Virus record (IMG/VR): IMGVR_UViG_3300012985_000023
Location: 1-26,436 of that record
Source of the DNA: a virus
Direction: 5' to 3' (one strand)
DNA: 26,436 nucleotides
Positions 1 through 4,786 of this stretch are shown here, in pieces (the stretch's first letter is position 1; the number at the start of each line of letters is the position of its first letter). Under the pieces are notes generated by a model, which saw only the letters and a list, made by a program, of their open reading frames with translations, had not been told where the DNA came from and did not search any database. Both the position numbers and the translations under genes were made by a program.

Positions 1-139
1 CGCTGAGCCTGTCATCCGTCACCGAGTTCAGCACCAGCAGGTCGATGCTGCGCATGATGCCCACGAGCACCTTCTCGTGAGGGTCCAACGGCGCCTGGTA
101 CGCGGCGTTGTGGCGGTCCAGCCAGGTCTGTGCGGTCAT
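1..139 (-). CDS. Hypothetical protein, N-terminal part (runs off window)
   Basis: A minus-strand reading frame opens with ATG at 139-137 and stays open to the window edge, giving 46 residues beginning MTAQTWLDRHNAAYQ. A Shine-Dalgarno AGGAG lies about 7 nt upstream and directly abuts an operator-like palindrome (150-164), so expression of this gene is probably controlled there. The visible part is polar and mostly helical-looking, with a hydrophobic stretch near VLVGIMRSIDLLVL. I do not recognise the family. It is the last visible gene of the leftward block; the real length is unknown because the 3' end is missing. Confidence 0.6.
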   Translation of the reverse strand, partial: MTAQTWLDRHNAAYQAPLDPHEKVLVGIMRSIDLLVLNSVTDDRLS

Positions 140-149
140 GCTCTGCTCC

Positions 150-164
150 TTAACCGGCGGTTAC
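150..164. promoter_or_regulatory. Operator-like palindrome, site 1
   Basis: The plus strand reads TTAACCGGCGGTTAC, one outer base away from the 15-nt dyad TTAACCGNCGGTTAA found at six other places. On the minus strand its end runs straight into the AGGAG of the gene starting at 139. The TAA stop of the small gene 161-247 lies inside it. The single central base leaves no hairpin loop, so a protein-bound DNA site is more likely than an RNA structure. Confidence 0.7.
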
Positions 165-247
165 CGCCGCCACAGTCGGATGTCCAGGTAGATGAGGGCG
201 CTGGCTGCGACCGAGAGCACAGCCAGCGCCCAGTTCAGGGGGTCCAC
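161..247 (-). CDS. Small single-TM peptide (28 aa)
   Basis: A GTG at 247-245 opens a 28-residue frame whose start overlaps the end of the upstream gene (stop 235-237) by 13 nt, suggesting translational coupling. The peptide has one hydrophobic stretch, LNWALAVLSVAASALIYL, followed by a charged end (DIRLWRR), the pattern of a one-pass membrane peptide with positive residues at one end. It fills the gap between the flanking genes almost exactly, and its TAA stop lies inside the site 1 palindrome. No clear Shine-Dalgarno is present and the family is unknown. It could be a chance frame, but position, hydrophobicity and codon use favour a gene. Confidence 0.45.
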   Translation of the reverse strand: MDPLNWALAVLSVAASALIYLDIRLWRR

Positions 248-582
248 GGTTCCCAGCCCGTGACCTGCGCGTCGGTGAGCACGAGGTTGCCGTTGCGGGT
301 GGGGCGGGACAGCACCCACGGCAGGTAGTTGTCGCGCCGCATCGCCTTGATCGGCGGCGACTGCGGGTTGTCACCCGCCTTCGTGATCCAGATGACCGAG
401 CCCACCTCCGTGGGCAGCGACGGCTTGACCTCCTCCATGACGACGGTCACGTCCGGGTCGGCGTCCGCGTAGCGCAGGCCGTTGGCCGCGTAGCGCCGTG
501 CGTAGGCGGCCAACTCCTCGGTGGTGTACTCGCCGAGCAGGATGCGGTGCTCACCGTCCTGGATGTGCAGGGTCCAGGTCAT
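235..582 (-). CDS. Hypothetical protein (115 aa)
   Basis: ATG at 582-580 overlaps the stop of the upstream gene (ATGA), so translation is probably coupled to it. The protein begins MTWTLHIQDGEHRILLGEYT and includes an alanine/tyrosine-rich helix (EELAAYARRYAANGLRYA), an acidic strand region (DADPDVTVVMEE) and a C-terminal part rich in Trp and Pro. No signal peptide, membrane segment or metal motif is visible. Family not recognised. It is the second gene of the leftward unit that probably starts at or upstream of 926. Confidence 0.75.
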   Translation of the reverse strand: MTWTLHIQDGEHRILLGEYTTEELAAYARRYAANGLRYADADPDVTVVMEEVKPSLPTEVGSVIWITKAGDNPQSPPIKAMRRDNYLPWVLSRPTRNGNLVLTDAQVTGWEPWTP

Positions 583-926
583 GACGCCACCCCCACGTAC
601 TGCGCAGGCTGCTGCGGGTTGATGCCCTCACCCTCGCACTCCCGGCACACCATGAGGTCGAAGTAGTGCCCCGCCACGCGGGTGTATCCGTGACCGGAGC
701 ACCACGGGCAGGTGTCCACGGGGATGAGCCACCCGTTGTCCTGCGCCCAGGTGACGGCGTTGTCGATGGTGAACAGCGGCGGGCTCATGCTGCCGTCGGG
801 TGCCTGGGCGTGCCAGAACCCGAACGGCTTGACGAACTGCACCGACCCAAACGCGTACAGGTGGGAGTGCAGTTCCGTGAGCGGGTACCCCGACGACATG
901 CGCTTGGGGGTGAAGGTCGTGGTCAT
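579..926 (-). CDS. Small zinc-finger protein with DnaJ-like CxxCxGxG motifs
   Basis: The frame also has an ATG at 935, but the Shine-Dalgarno GAGAGG (936-941) would then touch the start codon. The ATG at 926 has a 9-nt spacing, matching the 8-9 nt in three sister genes, so 926 is preferred (115 aa, starting MTTTFTPKRM). Near the C-terminus are CPWCSGHG and CRECEGEG, two CxxCxGxG motifs as in the DnaJ cysteine-rich domain; together they can bind one zinc ion. That suggests a small protein-binding or RNA-binding zinc protein, but the target is unknown. An operator-like palindrome lies 35 nt upstream of this start. Confidence 0.75.
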   Translation of the reverse strand: MTTTFTPKRMSSGYPLTELHSHLYAFGSVQFVKPFGFWHAQAPDGSMSPPLFTIDNAVTWAQDNGWLIPVDTCPWCSGHGYTRVAGHYFDLMVCRECEGEGINPQQPAQYVGVAS

Positions 927-960
927 GGTGCTCATCCTCTCGGTGGATGTCAGACGTGGG

Positions 961-975
961 TTAACCGACGGTTAA
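961..975. promoter_or_regulatory. Operator-like palindrome, site 2
   Basis: The sequence is TTAACCGACGGTTAA, a perfect match to both 7-nt arms. It sits between two leftward genes, overlaps the TAA stop of 972-1154 and precedes the CACCGAGAGG leader of the zinc-protein gene. It may act as an internal operator or roadblock within the leftward block. Confidence 0.75.
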
Positions 976-1154
976 CCCTGGTTCAGGTACTGCGCCCGGT
1001 CGAGCGCAGCGGTGTACGAGTCCGCGAGTTCGACCGGCTCCACCTGCAAGCCGAGCGGTCCTCTCGTGACCTTGACGACGGCGTTGCTGCCGTCCTCTGC
1101 CGTGAAGACGCCGTACTCGGCGCCCTCCTCCAGGTCCAGCACCCAGGTCACCAT
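972..1154 (-). CDS. Hypothetical protein (60 aa)
   Basis: ATG at 1154-1152 overlaps the end of the upstream gene (stop 1150-1148) by 7 nt. The product begins MVTWVLDLEEGAEYGVF and reads like a compact beta-rich domain (strands around VLDL, YGVFTA, AVVKVTR and LQVEPVEL) followed by a helix (YTAALDRAQYLNQ). The TAA stop lies inside palindrome site 2, as the stop of 161-247 lies inside site 1. Family not recognised. A longer frame in phase extends upstream to 1361, but it would sit entirely over gene 1148-1426, so the short version is preferred. Confidence 0.65.
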   Translation of the reverse strand: MVTWVLDLEEGAEYGVFTAEDGSNAVVKVTRGPLGLQVEPVELADSYTAALDRAQYLNQG

Positions 1155-1426
1155 GCGTTCAGCGCCTGCCACTCGCGCACCTGGACCTGTGCCGCCTCGA
1201 ACGCGCTGAACGCGTTGCGTGTCTGTCCCCTGCCAGGCTCCGCCCGCAGCGTGACCTCGGGGCTGACCTTGGCGGCCCATGCCCACCAGCCGTTGACCTC
1301 GGCCAGCAGGTAGTCCGCACCGTGGCAGTCGTCGTGCACCCACACCGTGGTGTCGTCCCACACGCGGGGCTGGGCGTCGAAGACGTGACCGTCGATGGTC
1401 AGGGTGTCCGTGAACGTGATGCTCAT
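1148..1426 (-). CDS. Hypothetical protein (92 aa)
   Basis: ATG at 1426-1424 is preceded by GAGAGG (1440-1435) at 8 nt, part of the leader shared with three other leftward genes. The protein starts MSITFTDTLTIDGHVF and contains an aromatic centre (VNGWWAWAAKV) and a C-terminal helix (AFEAAQVQVREWQALNAW). There is no membrane segment or metal motif and the family is not recognised. It is the first gene of a leftward unit with promoter elements at 1498-1526 and an operator-like palindrome at 1445-1459, in what would be its 5' untranslated region. Confidence 0.75.
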   Translation of the reverse strand: MSITFTDTLTIDGHVFDAQPRVWDDTTVWVHDDCHGADYLLAEVNGWWAWAAKVSPEVTLRAEPGRGQTRNAFSAFEAAQVQVREWQALNAW

Positions 1427-1444
1427 GAGCGTTTCCTCTCGGTG

Positions 1445-1459
1445 TTAACCGCCGGTTAA
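1445..1459. promoter_or_regulatory. Operator-like palindrome, site 3
   Basis: TTAACCGCCGGTTAA, perfect in both arms. It lies 38 nt downstream of the proposed -10 element (1498-1503) of a leftward promoter and directly upstream of the CACCGAGAGG leader. The gap from -10 to palindrome is nearly the same at site 5 (3277-3291). Confidence 0.8.
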
Positions 1460-1497
1460 GCGGCTGTCAGTGGGCAGTCCTCGACCTGCAAGACACA

Positions 1498-1526
1498 AGT
1501 CTACCAGAAAGTCAAGCGAAAGTCAA
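1498..1526 (-). promoter_or_regulatory. Leftward sigma-70-type promoter
   Basis: On the minus strand, TTGACT (1526-1521) and TAGACT (1503-1498) are separated by exactly 17 nt, close to the TTGACA/TATAAT consensus. Transcription would start near 1490 and read through palindrome site 3 into gene 1148-1426. A second TTGACT lies at 1515-1510, too close to serve this -10. Confidence 0.6.
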
Positions 1527-1527
1527 G
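1511..1527. repeat. 17-bp direct repeat, copy 1
   Basis: GTCAAGCGAAAGTCAAG; copy 2 at 1683-1699 differs by one base. On the minus strand this copy holds both TTGAC-type -35 elements of the leftward promoter. Confidence 0.7.
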
Positions 1528-1543
1528 GCATGGCTATGCTCTG

Positions 1544-1579
1544 GTTTCGTGACCATGTTTCGTGACCGAAGTTTCGTGA
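1544..1579. repeat. Three GTTTCGTGA direct repeats
   Basis: GTTTCGTGA starts at 1544, 1557 and 1571, spacings of 13 and 14 nt. Copies 1 and 2 continue with CC, copy 3 with GC. The short regular spacing resembles a cluster of protein-binding sites (iteron-like). They lie just upstream of the leftward promoter, so an activator or replication-initiator site is possible. Confidence 0.55.
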
Positions 1580-1624
1580 GCGCTACACATCGCTGCACGT
1601 ACTCGGTCGGGGTGAGCCTCGGAG

Positions 1625-1639
1625 TTAACCGCCGGTTAA
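1625..1639. promoter_or_regulatory. Operator-like palindrome, site 4
   Basis: TTAACCGCCGGTTAA, perfect and identical to site 3. It lies between the terminator at 1700-1736 and the GTTTCGTGA repeats, with no gene start directly beside it. Confidence 0.75.
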
Positions 1640-1682
1640 CCCTCCCCTGGCCACGCGCTGGGCACGGCGCGACCACGGGATG

Positions 1683-1699
1683 GTCAAGCGAAAGTAAAG
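1683..1699. repeat. 17-bp direct repeat, copy 2
   Basis: GTCAAGCGAAAGTAAAG, one mismatch to copy 1 at 1511-1527. It abuts the terminator stem, and its minus-strand T runs (CTTTACTTT) may serve as the terminator's T tract. No -10 match was seen at a usable distance. Confidence 0.65.
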
Positions 1700-1736
1700 C
1701 CTGCCCCCACCTCCCGCGCGGGGAGGTGGGGGCAGG
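1700..1736 (-). terminator. Terminator of the leftward unit 1740-2275
   Basis: A perfect 16-bp inverted repeat (left arm CCTGCCCCCACCTCCC) with a 5-nt GCGCG loop begins 4 nt past the stop of gene 1740-2084. On the minus strand it is followed by GCTTTACTTT, a weak T tract. This is a very stable rho-independent-type hairpin. Confidence 0.85.
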
Positions 1737-1739
1737 TGG

Positions 1740-2084
1740 TCAGGGAAGGTAGGTCAGGGTGCCGTCGGCGTCGACGGTAAACGATGTCCCCGTGCCGTTG
1801 CCGTCACGGTGTGCGTCCCATACGCACGGTCCGCTGGCGTCCTCGGTGGGGCACACCGGCCACGCGATGCCGTCCACGGTCTGCCAGGTCTGGCCATCGT
1901 CGACGAACCGGCACCCGTCCGAGGCAGGGTCACACTCGGTCAGCGCGTCGACTGCCAGCGCGGCACCTGCCACCAAGGCGAGTCCGAGGATGGCAGCGCT
2001 GGCCAGGTTGACGGGACGCGACCAGCGGTAACCGGTCATGCTCTCGGCGGTCTGGTCGACCGCGCGGGACGTGGAGTCGCTCAC
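1740..2084 (-). CDS. Single-TM protein with Cys-rich outer domain
   Basis: GTG at 2084-2082 overlaps the upstream stop (GTGA). The 114-residue product has a polar N-terminus of about 25 residues, one hydrophobic segment (NLASAAILGLALVAGAALAV, about residues 26-45) and a C-terminal domain with four cysteines (in ECDP, GCRF, PVCP and PCVW) that could form two disulfides. It is probably anchored in the host membrane with the C-terminal domain outside. Such small anchored proteins in early phage regions often act in exclusion or host modification, but nothing here shows the function. Confidence 0.7.
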   Translation of the reverse strand: MSDSTSRAVDQTAESMTGYRWSRPVNLASAAILGLALVAGAALAVDALTECDPASDGCRFVDDGQTWQTVDGIAWPVCPTEDASGPCVWDAHRDGNGTGTSFTVDADGTLTYLP

Positions 2085-2275
2085 TTGGTCACGACCAGCG
2101 CGACATCGGGAGTGCAGTACAGGACGCGTCCCGTGGTCGTCTCCACGCGCACGGCGCGGGTGCCCCGGTAGTCGACCACCTCAGGGAAGCGGTCGACGAC
2201 GTGCCACATGCTGGCGCCGTCTTCCTGGAAGCGGTCGCCCGGGGTGAAAGCCTCAGGCACTCGGACCTTGGTCAT
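2081..2275 (-). CDS. Hypothetical protein (64 aa)
   Basis: ATG at 2275-2273 with GAGAGG (2289-2284) 8 nt upstream in the shared CACCGAGAGG leader. The product, starting MTKVRVPEAFTPGDRF, looks like a small all-beta domain (MWHVVDRF, VVDYRG, AVRVETTTGRVLY, ALVVT), reminiscent of SH3-like folds, but I cannot assign a family. It is the first gene of a two-gene unit with 1740-2084, ended by the hairpin at 1700-1736. Confidence 0.7.
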   Translation of the reverse strand: MTKVRVPEAFTPGDRFQEDGASMWHVVDRFPEVVDYRGTRAVRVETTTGRVLYCTPDVALVVTK

Positions 2276-2299
2276 GGTTCGTTCCTCTCGGTGGGGTCT

Positions 2300-2312
2300 G
2301 GTCAGGCTGACC
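2300..2312. promoter_or_regulatory. 13-nt palindrome upstream of gene 2081-2275
   Basis: GGTCAGGCTGACC is a perfect dyad around one base, the same geometry (6+1+6) as the TAACCGNCGGTTA core but a different sequence. It lies between the terminator at 2322-2351 and the ribosome-binding leader of gene 2081-2275, where a promoter or operator would be expected. Confidence 0.4.
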
Positions 2313-2321
2313 GGACAGGAT

Positions 2322-2351
2322 GCGCGCCCACCCGTTGCCAGGTGGGCGCGC
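2322..2351 (-). terminator. Terminator of the helix-turn-helix gene
   Basis: Perfect 11-bp stem (GCGCGCCCACC with its complement) and an 8-nt loop, 11 nt past the stop of gene 2363-3184. The following T tract is weak (minus strand ATCCTGTCC). Confidence 0.75.
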
Positions 2352-2362
2352 TACCCGCTCGG

Positions 2363-3184
2363 TCAGGCCGACAGGGTGACGTTCTGCACGGCCGTGGTCA
2401 GCGTGGCCAGGATCGCCAGGGTGCGCGTCCTGTCCTCCTCGGTCCCGACGGCACCGGACTCCAGGCCGGACAGGATGCCGTCGAGCGTGGACCGGATCGC
2501 CGACAGGCGCGGGGTGGCGCGGGGTGCGACCACCTTGGACGGCTCGCCGACGATGGCGGCACGGGCGGCCTGCACCTCGGACACGCTCGCCCGGACCGGG
2601 ACCGCCTTACCGGCGTCGGACTTGCCGTCGGCCGGGTGCGCCTCGGACGTGCGGACCGTGGCGCTCTCCAGCGCCTTCGCCACGGTGCCCGCGAGGGCGG
2701 ACGCGCTGACCTTCCGCGCCTCGGTCAGCGTCGAGTAGGCCGCCGGGGACGTGGTCCCGAGCCGACGCATCGCACGGGCGACGCTGACCACCTGGGACAC
2801 GTAGGGCGCCGAGACGCCGAGCGCCTTGGCGAAGTCAGCACCGGTCATGGTGGCGACGCCCCGGACATCCTTGGTGGTCAGCGCGAGTGCCACCCGAGCC
2901 ATGGTCACCCGGGACGTGCTGACGAAGGTCCGAGCCTCGGTCGACGCGCGACGGGCGGCGACCAGAGCGGCGTGCGCCTCGGTCACCTTGGCGTCGGCCG
3001 CCTCGGTCAGCGCCTGACCAGCGGACAGGGACACCGGGAGGGTGGTCAGCGACGCAACCAGCGCGTCGACCTCCTCCTGAGGGACGGGACCGTGGCCGGA
3101 GTACAGCGCCTTGACCAGCGCCGGAGTGTTGTCCTCGGTCGTCTCGATGTCGACGGACTCGGGAGTGAAGGTCTGAACAGACAT
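2363..3184 (-). CDS. Helix-turn-helix DNA-binding protein (273 aa)
   Basis: ATG at 3184-3182 has GAGAGG (3199-3194) at 9 nt. The frame is open upstream to 3358, but that part spans the promoter and palindrome and is rejected. The product has an Ala/Glu-rich helical N-terminal half, then MTGADFAKALGVSAPYVSQV (residues about 113-132), a good helix-turn-helix with the recognition helix near SAPYVSQVV, then a further helical region and a polar linker. No nuclease or peptidase motif is visible. It is a single-gene unit with its own promoter, palindrome site 5 in the leader and a terminator. An autoregulated regulator, perhaps the protein that binds the palindromes, is a reasonable inference but not shown. 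Confidence 0.75.
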   Translation of the reverse strand: MSVQTFTPESVDIETTEDNTPALVKALYSGHGPVPQEEVDALVASLTTLPVSLSAGQALTEAADAKVTEAHAALVAARRASTEARTFVSTSRVTMARVALALTTKDVRGVATMTGADFAKALGVSAPYVSQVVSVARAMRRLGTTSPAAYSTLTEARKVSASALAGTVAKALESATVRTSEAHPADGKSDAGKAVPVRASVSEVQAARAAIVGEPSKVVAPRATPRLSAIRSTLDGILSGLESGAVGTEEDRTRTLAILATLTTAVQNVTLSA

Positions 3185-3276
3185 GATGTCGATCCTCTCG
3201 GTAACGGCAGCGGCCCCGTCGGGACCCGTCCTGCCTCGCAAGCGCGGACGCCGGGCGAGCGGTCCGACCGAGCGCC

Positions 3277-3291
3277 GTAACCGGCGGTTAA
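3277..3291. promoter_or_regulatory. Operator-like palindrome, site 5
   Basis: GTAACCGGCGGTTAA, one outer mismatch. It lies 36 nt downstream of the proposed leftward -10 (3328-3333), nearly the same position as site 3 relative to its -10. Confidence 0.75.
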
Positions 3292-3299
3292 TCGGGCCT

Positions 3300-3317
3300 T
3301 GACCTGCACAAACGCAC
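3300..3317. repeat. 18-bp direct repeat, copy 1
   Basis: TGACCTGCACAAACGCAC, identical to 3390-3407 at a distance of 90 nt. This copy would be at the start of the leftward transcript. A related shorter match (GACCTGCA then ACACAAG) occurs at the same place near the other leftward promoter (about 1483-1498). Confidence 0.65.
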
Positions 3318-3327
3318 TTGCAGTTCA

Positions 3328-3346
3328 AGTCTACCGAGCCTGTCAA
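3328..3346 (-). promoter_or_regulatory. Leftward promoter elements of the helix-turn-helix gene
   Basis: On the minus strand TAGACTTG (from 3333) matches the -10 context of the promoter at 1498-1503, and a perfect TTGACA lies at 3346-3341. The gap between them is only 7 nt, so they cannot form one ordinary promoter. The first promoter has the same TTGAC-short gap-TAGACT arrangement plus a better-spaced upstream TTGACT, which is missing here. Shared sequence and shared distance to the palindrome support a regulatory role; the exact promoter is uncertain. Confidence 0.4.
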
Positions 3347-3365
3347 GCCAAGGCTCACCTCAGGT

Positions 3366-3383
3366 TAGTTGTTAATTCAACTA
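3366..3383. repeat. AT-rich inverted repeat
   Basis: TAGTTG and CAACTA flank TTAATT, an 18-nt symmetric AT-rich patch in a GC-rich background, between the two 18-bp direct repeats. It could be a protein site or an easily melted DNA segment. Confidence 0.45.
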
Positions 3384-3389
3384 CCGCTG

Positions 3390-3407
3390 TGACCTGCACA
3401 AACGCAC
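3390..3407. repeat. 18-bp direct repeat, copy 2
   Basis: Identical to 3300-3317. No promoter-like hexamers were found beside this copy. Confidence 0.65.
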
Positions 3408-3490
3408 CCTCCCCCACCCCACCGAACCGAACCGCGCGCGCGAGGACAGGGCGCTGGCCGTCTCTCCAGATGGGTCTCACTTGGGGGTTA

Positions 3491-3576
3491 TCCGTACTAC
3501 AGAAACCCGTCCAGAGTTTTTGTACTACGGACACGAGGGGTTTCCGTACTACAACTGTGGGGTTTCCGTACTACAG
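3491..3576. repeat. Four GTACTAC repeats upstream of the RHH gene
   Basis: GTACTAC occurs at 3494, 3522, 3546 and 3568 (spacings 28, 24 and 22). Copies 1, 3 and 4 are CCGTACTACA; copy 2 is TGTACTACGG, the same site inverted. Copies 3 and 4 share GGGGTTTCCGTACTACA. The cluster ends about 20 nt before the start of a ribbon-helix-helix gene, a typical place for an autoregulatory operator. Confidence 0.65.
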
Positions 3577-3597
3577 TTAGCCACAGGGGGGCACAGG

Positions 3598-4050
3598 ATG
3601 GCTGAGCGTGAGGGGTGTGAGGTGATGGCCAGACCCAGCAAGGGGTCGGGTGCGCGCAGTGTGATCGCGAACGTGCGGCTGACGCCACAAGAGGTGGGGC
3701 GGCTGACGGAGAAGTTCGGGTCGCCCGGTAAGGGGCTGCGCTGGATGGTGGACGACTGGCTGCGCATGGAGCCCATGCCGACAAGGCGTGCCAGTGGCGG
3801 CAAGGGTGGGGCGGTCGTCGCGGAGGGGTCACCGGACTATGTGGTCCCGGCGTCTGTCGAGGCGATGCGCAACCCGCAAGAGGTGGCGGCGCTGGACGAG
3901 CACTACGTGCCGCTCGCGAACCCGGTGCTGATGGACGACTCACCGGAACCGCACCGGCACCGTCGAGGCGCCGTCATCCGGGTCGACTACATCTACGGCA
4001 CCCCCAAGCAGATCTACGGGTGCCTGGTGTGCGGGGAGGAACTGGCGTGA
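3598..4050 (+). CDS. Ribbon-helix-helix DNA-binding protein
   Basis: Two starts are possible. ATG 3598 has a G-rich AGGGGGG 6 nt upstream and gives 150 residues. ATG 3625 has GAGGGG at 9 nt and gives a product beginning MARPSKGSGARS. The region SVIANVRLTPQEVGRLTEKF followed by GLRWMVDDWL looks like a ribbon-helix-helix fold: a beta strand of alternating residues, then two helices. The C-terminal half is Pro/His/Arg-rich and ends in a CLVCGEELA motif. Four GTACTAC repeats lie just upstream, as expected for a self-binding regulator. It heads the rightward run of small genes; the next gene overlaps its stop by GTGA. Confidence 0.7.
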   Translation: MAEREGCEVMARPSKGSGARSVIANVRLTPQEVGRLTEKFGSPGKGLRWMVDDWLRMEPMPTRRASGGKGGAVVAEGSPDYVVPASVEAMRNPQEVAALDEHYVPLANPVLMDDSPEPHRHRRGAVIRVDYIYGTPKQIYGCLVCGEELA

Positions 4051-4616
4051 GGACGCTGTGCGAGAAGTGCATCGCCGGTCAGCACTGGCTGTGCCAAGAA
4101 GGCGGGTGCACCTGCGTCAGCGCCTCCTGCTGGGACTTCCACCCCAAGGGGCGCTTCCGCTACACCACGAACACGATGGCACCCGACGGTCGGGTCGCCT
4201 GGAACCACAAGGAGCAGACCATGGACCACGCACAGCGGCGGACCAACGCCGAGAACGAAGCCATCAAGGTGGCGCACATCGACTACGACCCCTCCGTCAT
4301 CAAGGCGGTCATCGCCGTCGAAGTGCTCGAAGCGCTCACCTCCCGGGCCGCCAAGTACGACGCGCTCGTCCAAGGCGACGGGGACCCCATCGACCCCGTC
4401 AGCCGCATCGGGCTCGCCAAAGAGTCCACCGAGAATGGGGACCCCATGTACCAGCGGGCCAAGAAAGCCCTGGAAGAAGTCGCCACGTTCCGGTCCGTCA
4501 ACGTCGAACACGAGACCGACATCATCGCCACCAGCGCCATCGACGGCACCAACCTGGCCACCTACCGGTCCGGCATCAACGAAGTCACCATCACCATCCG
4601 GGGGTACCTGCGATGA
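4047..4616 (+). CDS. Zinc-binding-type protein of unknown role (189 aa)
   Basis: GTG 4047 overlaps the previous stop (GTGA) and has GGGGAGGA 7 nt upstream. The N-terminus holds a Cys/His cluster (CEKC, QHWLCQ, GCTCVSASC), likely a zinc-binding module. The following 140 residues are helical and polar, with AVIAVEVLEALTSRAAKYDALV and YQRAKKALEEVATF as likely helices, ending in a beta-like tail (NEVTITIRGYL). The middle could be a separate domain beginning MDHAQRRTNAENEA, but the frame is continuous. Family not recognised. Confidence 0.7.
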   Translation: MRTLCEKCIAGQHWLCQEGGCTCVSASCWDFHPKGRFRYTTNTMAPDGRVAWNHKEQTMDHAQRRTNAENEAIKVAHIDYDPSVIKAVIAVEVLEALTSRAAKYDALVQGDGDPIDPVSRIGLAKESTENGDPMYQRAKKALEEVATFRSVNVEHETDIIATSAIDGTNLATYRSGINEVTITIRGYLR

Positions 4617-4786
4617 ACCCGCTGACGCTGTGGATGGACCTGAACACCCTGGACGGCTACGAGGCTCGCTTCGAGACACCCGACCTCCAGCACAACGGCG
4701 AGCGGATGCCCAGCCTGCTCCTCCCCCGCCCCGTGTGGAACGAACTCGGCAAGCCCGCACGGATCACAGTGGAGGTCACACCATGA
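4613..4786 (+). CDS. Hypothetical protein (57 aa)
   Basis: ATG 4613 overlaps the upstream stop (ATGA), and its own stop overlaps the next ATG. The product starts MNPLTLWMDLNTLDGYEARF and ends with KPARITVEVTP. It reads like a small beta domain with a DLNTLDGYEARFETPDL region. No metal or membrane motif is present. Function unknown; the coupling at both ends supports it as a real gene. Confidence 0.65.
   Translation: MNPLTLWMDLNTLDGYEARFETPDLQHNGERMPSLLLPRPVWNELGKPARITVEVTP

Larger units (their letters stand above)
1427..1739. other. Gene-free control region
   Basis: About 310 nt with no convincing gene. It holds two operator-like palindromes (1445 and 1625), a leftward promoter (1498-1526), a 17-bp repeat in two copies, three TTTCGTGA repeats and, at its right end, the terminator of the next leftward gene. 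Frames through it, such as the 67-residue plus-strand frame at 1549, cross these elements and are not believed. The two halves look like an old duplication: each has a palindrome on the left and the GTCAAGCGAAAGT repeat on the right. Confidence 0.6.
3185..3597. other. Divergent control region
   Basis: About 410 nt without a convincing gene between the leftward helix-turn-helix gene and the rightward ribbon-helix-helix gene. It contains the GAGAGG leader, palindrome site 5, a leftward promoter, two 18-bp direct repeats, an AT-rich inverted repeat, a C-rich/GCGCGCGC stretch (3408-3440) and four GTACTAC repeats. A frame with a TTG start at 3481 crosses the repeats and is not believed. Confidence 0.6.

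Noticed and set aside
972-1361. Full 129-codon version of the minus-strand frame from 1361
   Set aside because: The upstream half overlaps gene 1148-1426 completely and has antisense-like composition; ATG 1154 fits the usual stop-start overlap.
2025-2036. GGTAACCGGT in gene 1740-2084 as an eighth palindrome copy
   Set aside because: Only one arm resembles the core; the right arm does not match.
3185-3358. N-terminal extension of the HTH gene to 3358
   Set aside because: It spans the promoter elements and palindrome site 5, while ATG 3184 has the shared GAGAGG leader.
3481-3597. N-terminal extension of the RHH gene from a TTG at 3481
   Set aside because: It would translate through the GTACTAC repeats and has no ribosome site; the ATG codons at 3598 and 3625 have G-rich sites.
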